The notes under the pieces: generated by a model
Told to the model about the DNA's origin: nothing
What the model saw: only the letters and a program-made list of their open reading frames with translations
Databases searched by the model: none
In this document: positions 25,398-36,000 of the stretch, in pieces
How the letters are laid out: each line of letters begins with the position of its first letter
Numbering within the stretch: the first letter of the stretch is position 1
Position numbers and translations under genes: made by a program
DNA from: Sphaerothrix gracilis
GTDB lineage: Bacteria > Cyanobacteriota > Cyanobacteriia > Phormidesmidales > Phormidesmidaceae
NCBI RefSeq assembly: GCF_030405905.1
Contig: NZ_JASATW010000009.1
Location: forward strand, 1-64,000
Length of the DNA: 64,000 nt
Reading direction: 5' to 3'

Positions 25398-28300
25398 GGC
25401 TGTGCCCGGTAGCGTTTGATCAACTCAATCACCTGTTTTCCCTTATAGCTGCTGGCCAACTGCCGCAACGGCTCGGTAAAGGCAGCCCACTGCGGCTCTA
25501 CTTGTTCTAAGCGATGGGTATGGGCGATGACAACCTTTAAATCACCCATCAGGGCCAGATCGAGCAGGGTATCCAGCTCCGCTGCCGGTGGGATGGCGGC
25601 CACCGGCAGCGGGGGCAGCGGTAAAGAAGGACTAAGAGCGGGAGCGAGAACGGCTGGGCGATCGCCCTGGTTGCTGCTATCCGGGGGAATAGATTTCGCG
25701 CTGGTAAGAACCTCCTGCTGGGAGACGGGCAGTTCTAGATCTAGCCAGAAGCAGCTCCCTTGGCCGAGCTGACTTGCAACCTGAATATCGCTGCCCATAA
25801 GCTGCACCAGTTGGCGGCTAATTGCCAATCCCAGCCCCGTTCCCTCAGTCCGGTGTTCAAGCGCATCAGCGCAGTGAAACGGCTGAAAAATCTGGGCTAG
25901 CTGCTCTGGCGCAATGCCGATGCCCGTGTCTTTGACTTGAAAGCGAATGAAGTCAGCTCTCGTTTTAGCCTGTCGCTGTGCTGGCTGATTGGCTCCGTCT
26001 GCCCAGTCATGCACATACCCGACTTTCAGCGTGACGCTGCCAGTCTCAGTGAACTTGATAGCATTCCCCAGTAAGTTCAACAGTACCTGCTGCAGCCGCT
26101 TTTCATCGGCGTAGACCGACTGAGGTAGGGATGAAACGGTTTCGTAGTGTAAGGCAATCTGCTTCTGGCTGGCGCGAATACGACAGATTGACAGGACGTT
26201 TTCTAGCAAACGGGGCAGATGAAACAGATGCGGATGCAGCTCCATCTTCCGCGCTTCAATCTTGGAGAGATCGAGCACGTCATTGATCAGAGTTAGCAGG
26301 TACTCGCCGCAGCGATGAATAACTTCTAGCCCTTTTTGCTGCTTTTCAGTCAGCGTCTGCTCCTTTTTCAGCACCTGGCTGTAGCCCAAAATGCCGTTGA
26401 GCGGCGTCCGCAGCTCATGGCTCATATTGGCTAGGAACTCACTCTTCGCCCGATTGGCGACTGTGGCGGCCTCTTCTGCCCGCTGTCGCTCTCGAATTTC
26501 TTGCTGCAGGTGAACATTTTTCTCCTCTAGCTCTAGGGTCCGGGCCGTCACCTTGACCTCTAGGGTCCGGTTGGCTTCTGCCAGATCGGCATAGAGCCGG
26601 GCATTTTCAATCGAGATGGCGGCTTGGGCGGCTAGTAGCTGCAAAACTTCCAGCCGCTCTGAGGTAAAGGCTGCTGTAGTTAAGTTGTTCTCTAGGTAAA
26701 GAATCCCCGTTAGCTTTCCCTGGTGCAGGATGGGGGCGCACAGCACAGACTGGGGCTGCTGCGCTCTGACGTAGGGATCGCTGACAAATAGCTCTGCTTC
26801 ACTGGCGTTGCTGAGTACCAGAGCTGCCTGGGTTCTGGCCACATAGTTGATGATTGACCAGGGTAAGGCGGCGGGAACGGCTTCCTCCTGCCTCATTCCT
26901 GTCGCTGCCGGAACGCCCTGCTGCACAGAAATCTCATCGGCCCGGACGGTACCAGCGGCTTTGATCAAGAGCTGCCCGGCAGTTTCTAGCAGCAGCCAGC
27001 CCTGCTCGGCCCCGGCATTTTCCAGCACAATCTGCATTAGCTTGGTGAGCAAATCGCTCAAAACGATTTCACCCGACATGGCCTGTGAGGCTTTAGTGAC
27101 GGTGGCTAAATCAAAACCTTTGAGGCCGCTGGTTGATATGGCGCTAGGCGTGAGCGAAGTATCGGCTGCGATCGCTGCTCGCCTATCGGTTTGGGCCTGT
27201 AGGTTGGGATATTTGGCTTCTAATGCCTGGGCTTTGGCGATCGCGCCCCACCGCAGATAGCCGTAGTAAGCTTCCGTTAGGTAAACCTGAGCTACTCTGT
27301 CTCGCCCGTAAGCCAAATAAAACTCGGCAGCTCGCTCGTTGGCTAGGGCCTCCTCCTGCAGATAGCCCTGCTCTTTGGCCCCGGCGATCGCCTGGTCATA
27401 GTGGGCCATCGCCTGCCAGGGCTGGTTCAGCAGGCGGGCTTGCTCGGCTTCTACCAGCTCCAGCTTGTGCCGAAAATTCATCGGTGCCTGAGCGGCCCAC
27501 AGCCGCAGCGTGAGCAAATTCTGCTCGACTTTGCTTAGGCATGAGTCTGTGGCGATCGCGCCTGCTGCTGCTGCCGCCAGATGGGCCAGCGAGTCGTAAA
27601 AATAGAAGACGGGCACCACCAAAAAAGCCTTGACACCGTCGAGATGCTGTTCGGCCAGGGCCGCCTGCTGCAGCGCCTGGGAAGACTGACCAAACAGGTA
27701 GCTGAGGATCAGCTTGTTGAGATAGAGATAGTGCAGACCTGTGCGATCGTTGCCCGCTTCCAGCAGCGGCAACGCCTGCTGCTCCTGATAGGCACTGCCC
27801 GCTAAACAGCAGGGATCGCTCGGGGAGTCGAGCAGATTCAGCACCGCCTGCTGCACGATTTGATTCCAGCCCAGGGCATTATCCTGCTTGAGCTGCGCTA
27901 GAGTTGCGCTGATAGCGGCCATCTCAGAGGCTAGCTGAGGCAGTTCCTGCCCCATTAGATAAGCATGGTGGCAGCGCTGGATAGCGGCATAGCCGCCGTA
28001 TTCAAACTGTCCTGTTTCTAGACCGCTTTGGTAGCTGTCCCATAGCAGGGGCAGGGTTTCTTTGACGTGAATTTTGCCATGTAGGGTGCAGGCTCCGGCC
28101 ACAAAGCTGACGCTGGTTTTGAGATCCACGGCGTTGAACCGTTCTACCACCTCTAGGGCCAAATTGCCGAACTGATAGGCGGATTCAATATCCTGCAGAA
28201 TGCCGTTAAGAATCACCCCGTAGCAGACATAGCTGTAGGCGGCAAAGGGTGAATTGCCATAGCGAATGGTTAGATTAACCTGTTCGCAAATGACCAGGGG

Positions 28301-31132
28301 AAACAGGTTTGGTGCCGCCTGATAACACGGCGACCCCAGACTGGTGAGCATCCGAATTGCAGCGAGCTTCTCAGCGTCAGTCACGGGGGGGAGCTGCAGC
28401 AGGTCTTGGGGGCGCTGGCTCGCTAAACAGGCAGCCGTTTGCGCCAGCGATCGCTGAATATCTTCCAGACTGGGGGACTGGGGCAAGCTGACCCCCAACC
28501 GTGCCAGCGCCTGCAGCCCAATCTCAACTGCTTCTAGCTGCTTCACCTGAGCCATACTGGCCTGAATTTTCACCTCGTACACCTTCATGGTGTCAAGGGG
28601 CGATCGCGCCTGCTGCAAAACCACGTCAGCCCAGACCTCCATCTGCTCAAAATTGCCGTTGAGGTAGGCCGTCTCAATGGCTGAGTTATGCAAGGTCAGG
28701 GTCAGCTCGTACTGCTGCTGCCAGCTAGTTGGGGGCAGCAGGCTAAGTCCCACTTGCAGATAGCGCCGGGCAGAGTCGTAGGCGGCAGCGGCTTTGGCTT
28801 TCTGACCGGCAATCTGATTGAGGGCGGCTAGCTGATAGGCTTCAGCCTCAGAGGTCAGCAGCTCTATGCCGTAGTTGAGCTGATTCACAATGGCAAAGAT
28901 GTGCTCGTCTCGCTCCGCCGCAGGAATATTCTGCAATAGCAGTCTGCCAACTTTGAGATGTGTTTCCTGCCGCTGGGACGGCAAGATTAAAGAATAGGCT
29001 GCCTGCTGCACGCGGTCATGCAGAAACTTATAAACAATGGGCACATCGGCGCTCAACGAAGTGAGCTGAACCGAACTTTCAGCCGGGTGGGAGGCCGCTC
29101 CCAAGGCTAGCGGAATCTTATAGGACTGGCTGAGGGGAACGACAAATTCGGCCTGCAAAGCCTCCCACAGATGGATGGCCGTTTCTGCCTGAGAAGCCTG
29201 ATTGACAATGGCTAGGGTGTCGAGGGCAAACTTGTCACCGATACAGGCGGCCAGCTTGAGCACCTGCTGGGTGGGCAAAGACAGCTTTTGGATCTGACTC
29301 ACCATCAGTTCAACTACATTTTCGGTAATCTCAATGCTCTGCAAAGCGGCCATATCCCACTGCCAGCGACCCTGATCAAAGTCAAACCAGAGCTGCTGGC
29401 TTTGGTGCATCGATTTCAGCAGCTGGGTGAGGAAAAACGGATTACCCTGAGTTTTCTTGAAGACTAACTGGGCCAGGGGGTGGGCTGCCGCTGCGCTAGC
29501 ATGGAGGGTATCCGCCACGAGCTGCTGGATATGATTGAGTGCTAAAGGTCGCAGCACAATCTCGCGGACGGTGGCGTCTGTCCCTTGAAGCTGCTCCAGG
29601 GTGTGCTTCAGTGGATGGGTGAGGCTGACTTCATTGTCGCGGTAGGCCCCTACCAGTAGCAAATAAGGGTTTTCCGGATTTGTCACCAGCAGCTCAATCA
29701 GCTTCAGCGAGGGCAAATCGGCCCACTGTAGGTCGTCTAGAAAAATCACTAGCGGCTGTTCCGGCTGGCTGAACACCCGCATAAACTGTTGAAAAACGCG
29801 ATTAAACCGATTCTGCAATTCGGCAGCTCCCAGCGGGGGAACTGCCGGCTGCGGCCCGATGATTTGCTCCACCGCCGGAATCACATCAATGATGATCTGA
29901 CCGTTGGTGCCTAACGCCTGCAGGAGCTTACTCTGCCAGGCGGCAATCTGGTCACTGCTCTCCGTCAGTAGCTGGCGCATCAAATCCTGAAAAGCCTGGG
30001 TCAGGGAAGCATAGGGCACATTGCGCTTGAACTGATCAAACTTGCCGGCGATGAAGTATCCCCGCTGCCGGGAAATGGGTTTGTGAACCTCGTTCACCAG
30101 GGAAGTCTTGCCGATACCGGAATATCCGCTTACCAGTACCAGTTCGGTCGCCCCGGCACTGACCTGCTCAAAAGCCGTAAACAGGGTTGTCACTTCATCT
30201 TGCCGGCCATAGAGCGTCTGGGGGATGAGAAACTGGCTGTAGCAGTCTAGCTGACCAATGGCAAAAGGAGCGATCGCCCCGGACTGGCTCAGCCTTTTCT
30301 GACAGGTGACTAAGTCGGCCTTTAGGCCCAATGCACTCTGGTAGCGTTCTTCCGCCGTCTTGGCTAAGAGCTTCATCACTAAATTGCCCAGGACCGGTGG
30401 CACAGCGGGATTGAGCTGATGGGGCGAAGGCGGCGTTTTGGCGATGTGGCAGTGTACCCACTCTAGGGGGTCACTGGCCTGGAAAGGTAGCTGCCCGGTC
30501 AGCATTTCGTAGCAGGTGACGCCCAGAGCGTAAAAATCGCTGCGGTAGTCGATTGTCCGGTTCATGCGTCCGGTTTGCTCTGGTGATAGGTAAGGCAGCG
30601 TCCCTTCCAGCAGGCTGGGATTGCCTGCGGTGGGCTTTTCCTGCGACAGGCGCGACGCAATACTGAAGTCAATCAGCTTGATCTGCCCGGTTTGAGGCTG
30701 AATTAGGATATTGCAGGGATTAATGTCTTTGTGAACAATCTGGCTGTGGTGGAGATCAGCCAAGATGGCGGCTAGCTGGGTGGCGATGTTGAGAAACTCA
30801 CTCACGGTCAGGGGCGCTGGCTGCAAAAACTGCTTGAGCGTAATGCCGCCATAATCTTCTAGCACCAGGGCCAAACCGTTTTGATAGCTTTCTAAGGCCA
30901 GGGCTTGAACAATGCCCGGACACTCCAGACTGTTGAGAATGCTGAATTCATGTCTGAGCTGAGCGATCTCGGCGAGAGAGGGATAGTCAGCCCTCAGCAC
31001 CTTGATCATGACAGGGCGCTGGTCGGACTGCCTGACGCCCGCATAAACCTGAGTGCGATCGCTCTGATGAACTATTTTTTGTAGCGCACAGCCAGCTATT
31101 TCTAAGTTCATAGCTGCCGTAGAGTCCCACAT
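25394..31132 (-). CDS. Giant Ser/Thr kinase - AAA ATPase - GAF - histidine kinase
   Basis: A 1912-residue multi-domain signalling protein, first gene of the operon. Order: Ser/Thr protein kinase (about 8-275; K44, catalytic loop HKDINPCN with D136, DFS at 155-157 in place of DFG, SPEQTGRMN activation segment); an AAA-type ATPase (Walker A GYSGIGKTS 336-344, Walker B-like VIFLDDLQWAD); a long helical TPR-like region (about 700-1250); a GAF domain (about 1290-1450); a coiled coil; HisKA (FLANMSHELRTPLNGILGY) and HATPase (NAIKFTETGS, DTGIGIAPEQ, GTGLGLAISRQLV); and a C-terminal helical tail. Such trifunctional proteins are common in cyanobacteria; their ligands are unknown. ATG at residue 8 may be the true start. 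It shares a divergent promoter region with the RND adaptor. Confidence 0.93.
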   Translation of the reverse strand: MWDSTAAMNLEIAGCALQKIVHQSDRTQVYAGVRQSDQRPVMIKVLRADYPSLAEIAQLRHEFSILNSLECPGIVQALALESYQNGLALVLEDYGGITLKQFLQPAPLTVSEFLNIATQLAAILADLHHSQIVHKDINPCNILIQPQTGQIKLIDFSIASRLSQEKPTAGNPSLLEGTLPYLSPEQTGRMNRTIDYRSDFYALGVTCYEMLTGQLPFQASDPLEWVHCHIAKTPPSPHQLNPAVPPVLGNLVMKLLAKTAEERYQSALGLKADLVTCQKRLSQSGAIAPFAIGQLDCYSQFLIPQTLYGRQDEVTTLFTAFEQVSAGATELVLVSGYSGIGKTSLVNEVHKPISRQRGYFIAGKFDQFKRNVPYASLTQAFQDLMRQLLTESSDQIAAWQSKLLQALGTNGQIIIDVIPAVEQIIGPQPAVPPLGAAELQNRFNRVFQQFMRVFSQPEQPLVIFLDDLQWADLPSLKLIELLVTNPENPYLLLVGAYRDNEVSLTHPLKHTLEQLQGTDATVREIVLRPLALNHIQQLVADTLHASAAAAHPLAQLVFKKTQGNPFFLTQLLKSMHQSQQLWFDFDQGRWQWDMAALQSIEITENVVELMVSQIQKLSLPTQQVLKLAACIGDKFALDTLAIVNQASQAETAIHLWEALQAEFVVPLSQSYKIPLALGAASHPAESSVQLTSLSADVPIVYKFLHDRVQQAAYSLILPSQRQETHLKVGRLLLQNIPAAERDEHIFAIVNQLNYGIELLTSEAEAYQLAALNQIAGQKAKAAAAYDSARRYLQVGLSLLPPTSWQQQYELTLTLHNSAIETAYLNGNFEQMEVWADVVLQQARSPLDTMKVYEVKIQASMAQVKQLEAVEIGLQALARLGVSLPQSPSLEDIQRSLAQTAACLASQRPQDLLQLPPVTDAEKLAAIRMLTSLGSPCYQAAPNLFPLVICEQVNLTIRYGNSPFAAYSYVCYGVILNGILQDIESAYQFGNLALEVVERFNAVDLKTSVSFVAGACTLHGKIHVKETLPLLWDSYQSGLETGQFEYGGYAAIQRCHHAYLMGQELPQLASEMAAISATLAQLKQDNALGWNQIVQQAVLNLLDSPSDPCCLAGSAYQEQQALPLLEAGNDRTGLHYLYLNKLILSYLFGQSSQALQQAALAEQHLDGVKAFLVVPVFYFYDSLAHLAAAAAGAIATDSCLSKVEQNLLTLRLWAAQAPMNFRHKLELVEAEQARLLNQPWQAMAHYDQAIAGAKEQGYLQEEALANERAAEFYLAYGRDRVAQVYLTEAYYGYLRWGAIAKAQALEAKYPNLQAQTDRRAAIAADTSLTPSAISTSGLKGFDLATVTKASQAMSGEIVLSDLLTKLMQIVLENAGAEQGWLLLETAGQLLIKAAGTVRADEISVQQGVPAATGMRQEEAVPAALPWSIINYVARTQAALVLSNASEAELFVSDPYVRAQQPQSVLCAPILHQGKLTGILYLENNLTTAAFTSERLEVLQLLAAQAAISIENARLYADLAEANRTLEVKVTARTLELEEKNVHLQQEIRERQRAEEAATVANRAKSEFLANMSHELRTPLNGILGYSQVLKKEQTLTEKQQKGLEVIHRCGEYLLTLINDVLDLSKIEARKMELHPHLFHLPRLLENVLSICRIRASQKQIALHYETVSSLPQSVYADEKRLQQVLLNLLGNAIKFTETGSVTLKVGYVHDWADGANQPAQRQAKTRADFIRFQVKDTGIGIAPEQLAQIFQPFHCADALEHRTEGTGLGLAISRQLVQLMGSDIQVASQLGQGSCFWLDLELPVSQQEVLTSAKSIPPDSSNQGDRPAVLAPALSPSLPLPPLPVAAIPPAAELDTLLDLALMGDLKVVIAHTHRLEQVEPQWAAFTEPLRQLASSYKGKQVIELIKRYRAQP

Positions 31133-31387
31133 CGCAATTAGCCGTTGTTATCTGTTCATTATCGACTGGCTGCCAAAGTAATCAAACAACTTTAGCAAAA
31201 GATTAGCTTTTCACAGCAGATCGGCCTGCCGCCTTAGAACTGGGATTTGTAACCCATCTGGGCTGGCTTTTCTTTCATTTTGAGGATGTTTAAACGCTGG
31301 CTTTGGAGCAGGATCAAGGCAGGCTGGTTCAGCGCCTCTATTTACAGCGCTTTGCTTAAGTTTGTCGCATTGATTTCATCGCAGCTC

Positions 31388-33016
31388 ATGACTCCTCCCG
31401 ATAACAGCTCACCTGTTCCCACGCCAATTAGACCCTTCCAGCCTGATGCCAGCGCCCCACCTGTGGAGGCTAGAGTCACTGCCGATGGCTTAGAAACCGC
31501 CCCGTCTCCTCAGCCGGAGACGGCTGAGGTGGCCTCAGAGGCAGAGGCTGCAGAGAAATCAGCATCCGAGCGCAAATCAGGTCTGCAGCAATACTGGTGG
31601 CTGATTCCGGTGCTGGGATTGGTGATTGCGGCGGGAGGCGTCACGTTTGTGCGTCTGCGCGGTGATGAACCCGCAGCGGTGACGGAAACGACACCGCTCT
31701 CAGTGCGAGCGATCGCCGCTCAGCGAGAGCCAATCCGCGCCTGGGTGTCTAGCGAGGGCAATGTGCGGGCGGTTGAGTACCAGCACCTCACCTTTGAAAC
31801 GGAGGGGGACGTTACCTACCTGGCTGATGCCGCAGGCCGCAGGCTGCGGGAGGGCGATCGCGTTAGGGCGGGAGAGCTGCTAGCCCGCATAGATGACCGC
31901 GCCCTGGTGGCGGATGTGCGGCAGGCTGAAGCCGCCGTCTCGGAAGCGCGGCAGCAGCAGGCGGCGGCGGCGGCGGAAGTGGCGCGATCGCAAGCCCAGG
32001 TAGCTCAGGCTCGCAGCCAGGTGCAGGAAGCTCAGGCCCAGTTGCAAACCGCTCAGTCGGCCCGTGATTTAGCGGCCACCAACGTCAATCGCTACCGCAC
32101 CTTAGCGAATCAGGGAGCTGTTTCTGAGCTGGAGTTTGATCAGCGGCAAAATACCCTACAGGATGCGCGATCGCAGGTGACTTCAGCCCAGGCCAGAGTT
32201 GAATCGGCCCGGCAGCAGGTGGCCTCAGCCCAAGCCCAAGTCAGGGCTGCTCAGCAGCAGCTCGAAGCCCGCCAGTCCGCCATCACTACGGCCCAGGCCC
32301 GGCTGTCCCAGGCAGAAGTTGCCCTAGAAGGGGCCAGCATCTATGCCCCCTTTGACGGCATCATTGCCTATCTCAACATCTCAGAGGGGGAATACTTTAC
32401 TCCCCAAATCGTTTCATCTCAGCTTGGCGGCGACTATCAGGGCATTTTAGAGCGAATTCCGATGGTGATTATTGACCCGGCCCAGTACGAAGTGCTGGTT
32501 GATTTGGCGGGACCGACGGGGGAACAGGTAGAGGCAGGGCAGTCGGCCTTTATTGCCTCAGAAACCAGCGTTAGCAGCGCCGATCAGGGTGATACCTACC
32601 GGGAAACCCTAGTCGCCAACGCCCGCGCTCAGGGCGAAGTTTTTTCGGTTAATCCCGCCATTAGTCCGGGTGGGCGAGCGATTGAAGCGCGGGTGCGGCT
32701 GTATCCCTCTACCACGGAGACGCTGCGACACGGCGAGCAGGTTTTGACCTGGATAGCTGTGGCTGCCGAAACGAACGCGGTGGTAGTTCCCCTCAATGCC
32801 GTTGTGCGCCGCGATCAGGTGCCCTATGTGTTTGTGGTCGATCCGGAGCAGGGCACCGTGGAACAGCGCCCGGTGGAACTGGGAATTACCGGCATTACAG
32901 AGCAGGCGATCGCCAGCGGTGTGACAGCCGGTGAGCTGGTGGTGACTGAGGGGCAAAACCGTCTAGTCGATGGCGCGGCAGTCCAGGTTGTCAGTGAGAA
33001 GGGAGCGTCATCATGA
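31388..33016 (+). CDS. RND efflux periplasmic adaptor (membrane fusion protein)
   Basis: A 542-residue HlyD/AcrA-type adaptor. A Pro/Glu/Ala-rich cytosolic N-terminus (1-64) precedes one membrane span at about 69-88 (YWWLIPVLGLVIAAGGVTFV). Then come the lipoyl halves flanking a long Ala/Gln-rich coiled coil (about 165-275, repeated QAQVRAAQ and SAQARVESA patterns) and the beta-barrel/membrane-proximal domains. It links the inner-membrane pump to an outer-membrane channel. The frame is open back to 31280 (TTG) and 31286 (ATG), but the added residues look unlike a coding N-terminus, so I prefer ATG 31388; neither has a clear ribosome site. Its stop overlaps the pump's start by four bases. Confidence 0.9.
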   Translation: MTPPDNSSPVPTPIRPFQPDASAPPVEARVTADGLETAPSPQPETAEVASEAEAAEKSASERKSGLQQYWWLIPVLGLVIAAGGVTFVRLRGDEPAAVTETTPLSVRAIAAQREPIRAWVSSEGNVRAVEYQHLTFETEGDVTYLADAAGRRLREGDRVRAGELLARIDDRALVADVRQAEAAVSEARQQQAAAAAEVARSQAQVAQARSQVQEAQAQLQTAQSARDLAATNVNRYRTLANQGAVSELEFDQRQNTLQDARSQVTSAQARVESARQQVASAQAQVRAAQQQLEARQSAITTAQARLSQAEVALEGASIYAPFDGIIAYLNISEGEYFTPQIVSSQLGGDYQGILERIPMVIIDPAQYEVLVDLAGPTGEQVEAGQSAFIASETSVSSADQGDTYRETLVANARAQGEVFSVNPAISPGGRAIEARVRLYPSTTETLRHGEQVLTWIAVAAETNAVVVPLNAVVRRDQVPYVFVVDPEQGTVEQRPVELGITGITEQAIASGVTAGELVVTEGQNRLVDGAAVQVVSEKGASS

Positions 33017-36000
33017 GTTCAGTGCAGCAAGACCGCCGCCCCCAGCCCCCCGATCAGTCTCGCAACGGCGATCGCCCCTCGGCTCCTCAGCCAGCAAAAG
33101 CGCCTAGGTTAGCCCGGTTCTTTTTCCTGGAAACCATTTTTGCCATTCTTTTGAGCATTTTGATGGTGGTGGGCGGCGTCCTGGGCTATCTCTCCATGAC
33201 CAAGCAGTCCAACCCCGATATTGACATTGCCGTTGCCACCATCACCACCACCTGGGGCGGCGCTGATCCACAAACAATCGAGCAGCAGGTCACCAGCGAA
33301 ATTGAAACCGAAATTACCACCGTTGAAAACGTCAGCGAAATTCAGAGTGCTTCGTACACCGGCTTTTCGATTATCAATGTGGAATTTACCTCCGAGGCCG
33401 ATCCCGATCAGGCGGTGCAGGCGCTGCGGCAAGCCGTCTCTCAGGCTGAATCAGAGCTGCCAGAAGATGCTGACCAGCCAGTGGTGGAGCAGGTTTCAGT
33501 CAACGACGCGCCTATTTTGACCCTGGCACTATTTGGCGATATCGATCCCACGGTTATTTCCCAGGCGGCAGAGGGCATTCAAGATCGCCTAGAGCAGGTT
33601 GCCGGAGTGAGTGAAGTCAATCTGGGCGGTGCCCGCCAGGAAGTGGTCAGCGTCCAGATGAATCCGTTTCGCCTCGCGGCCCTCGGCATTTCACCCACCA
33701 CCGTTGCCAGTGAGATCCGCACTGCTAACCGCGATGTTCCCCTAGCTGAAATTGAGAGTGACGTCATTGGCTCTCAGGTGCGTTTCTACGGGCGCTTCCG
33801 CACCCTGGAAGACCTGAGGCAGCTACCCATTGCTCGCCTAGAGGGGCGCGTGGTGCGCTTAGAAGAACTGGCGACGGTGCAGCGACAGCTAGAGTCAGAA
33901 GAGACTCGCGCTTTTATCAGCACTCAGGGAGAACCCTATCAGCCAGTGGTCAGCGTCGGTATTAAAAAGGTGCCGGGGCAAGATTCGATTGAAGTGATCG
34001 ATCGCGTCCTGACCACGATGGCGCAAATTCAGCAAACTCCCAACGACTGGCCCAGCGGCCTGGAGTACAGCATCATTGCCAATGAGGCTGACATTATCTG
34101 GGAGCAGCTAGGCAATTTGTTTGTCAATGCGCTGCAGGCAATGGCGGCGGTATTCGTGATCTTGTTTATCGCCCTGTCCTGGCGAGAAGCGCTAATTGCC
34201 GGACTCTCTATTCCTCTAACCTTTTTGGGCGCAATGGCAGTGCTGTGGCTGACGGGGCAAACCCTCAACAACATGGTGCTGATCGGCATGGTGCTGGCCT
34301 TAGGCATCCTGGTGGACGTGTTTATCTTGATGATGGAGGGGATGCATGAGTTTATCTTTGTCCAGGGTCTGTCCTTTAACCAGGCCGCGCTGAAGACGGT
34401 CAGCACTTATGCGCCTCCAGCCTTTGCCGGACAGCTCACCACCATTTTGGCCCTGATGCCGCTGCTGGCTATTAGCGGTACTCTGGGCAAGTTTATTCAG
34501 CTCTTGCCCTACACGGCGATTATTTGTTTGGTGCTGAGCTTTGCGATCGCCATTCTGATTGATATTCCCCTCTCTCGCTATCTGCTAGCCCAGGTTAAAG
34601 GGACTGAAAAAACATCTCGCATCGATCGCCTCAGCGAAGTCGCCTCTCAGCGCTGGCAGCATTGGAGCCTTAAGCACACTGTCCGCACCAAACAGACTGC
34701 TTGGGCCTGGGTATTGGGCACCCTGGCTCTATTTGTTTGCGTCATGGCCTCCTTCAGCCAAATCCCGGTTGAATTTTTTCCTCAAGGGGATCAGCGCAAT
34801 TTCAGCGTCAATATAGAGCTGCCGCCCACCACTACCCTGAACGTCTCGCAGCAGGTAGCTGATGACTTAGGCGAAATTCTGCAAGCAAAAGACTATCTCG
34901 ACAGCGTTATTAAATACGTTGGACAGCGCAGTAACTTAGTCGCCTCCGGGGAGCTACAGCCCAGCGAGGGCAGCTATCTGGTCGGATTTTCGGCTACTTT
35001 TTTACCCGAAGACGAGCGCGATCAGCTCTCATTTGAGTATCTCGATGATTTGAGAGATGAGCTGGAAGCCGCCGTCAACCAGTATCCTGGAGCTACCCTA
35101 ATACTCAATGCTCAGCAGGCAGCTCAAAGCGGCGATCCGATTCAGGTGGAGCTAACCGGCAGCAATCTGAGCCAACTGCGACAAATCTCCCAGGAAGTAC
35201 AAAATGCCTTGCGCCAGATTCCGGGGGCTACGGATGTGCGAGACAGCTTAGGAGCGCTGCAGGAAGATCTGCGGCTGATTCCTAAACGGGAGGAACTGTC
35301 GTTCTACAACCTCAGTGCCGATGAGCTCTCGGCTCAGGCCCAGTACTATACGCGGGCGATTGATGTGGGAGACTATGCCCTGGGCGGCGACCAAGAAGAC
35401 CTAGAAATTCGCCTCAGTACGGCATGGCCTTCTCGCAATGGCCGCGTCGGTGGCCCGACGCGCCGCGATGAGCTGCTCGCTGCCCGCTTCTTTACCAACA
35501 ACCCTGATGAAGCGGTCGTTTCTGCCGGAGCCGTAGTCGATGCCGTCCAGGCAGAAGCTCCCCTATCTATTGCCCGTCGGGGGGGAGCGCGAACGGCCAC
35601 GGTGCTTGCTAAAAATACTAACCGCACAGTGGGGGAAATTTTGGCAGACCTAGAACCCCGATTAGAAGAGATGCAGCCGTCTTGGCCCCAGGGGTATGAC
35701 TACAGCTTCGGCGGTGAAACTGAAGATCAGGCAGAGACTTTTGGCTCGGCGGGTCAGGCGCTGGGGCTAGCTGTCTTTCTAGTGTTTGCCGTGCTGGTGC
35801 TGCAGCTGGGTTCTTTTCGCCAGCCGTTCATTATTTTGCTAGCCATTCCCTTTGCCCTGATCGGTACCGTAGGCGGCTTTTTCCTAGTGGGCATCCCATT
35901 TTCCTTCTCGGCCTTCATCGGTATTATCGCTCTGGTGGGGATTGTGGTGAATGATGCCATCGTCATGGTCGATACGATGAATAGCTATCAGCAAGCGGGA

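Noticed and set aside
31280..31387. Longer start for the RND adaptor
   Set aside because: The extra residues are not like adaptor N-termini and there is no ribosome binding site; kept only as an alternative.
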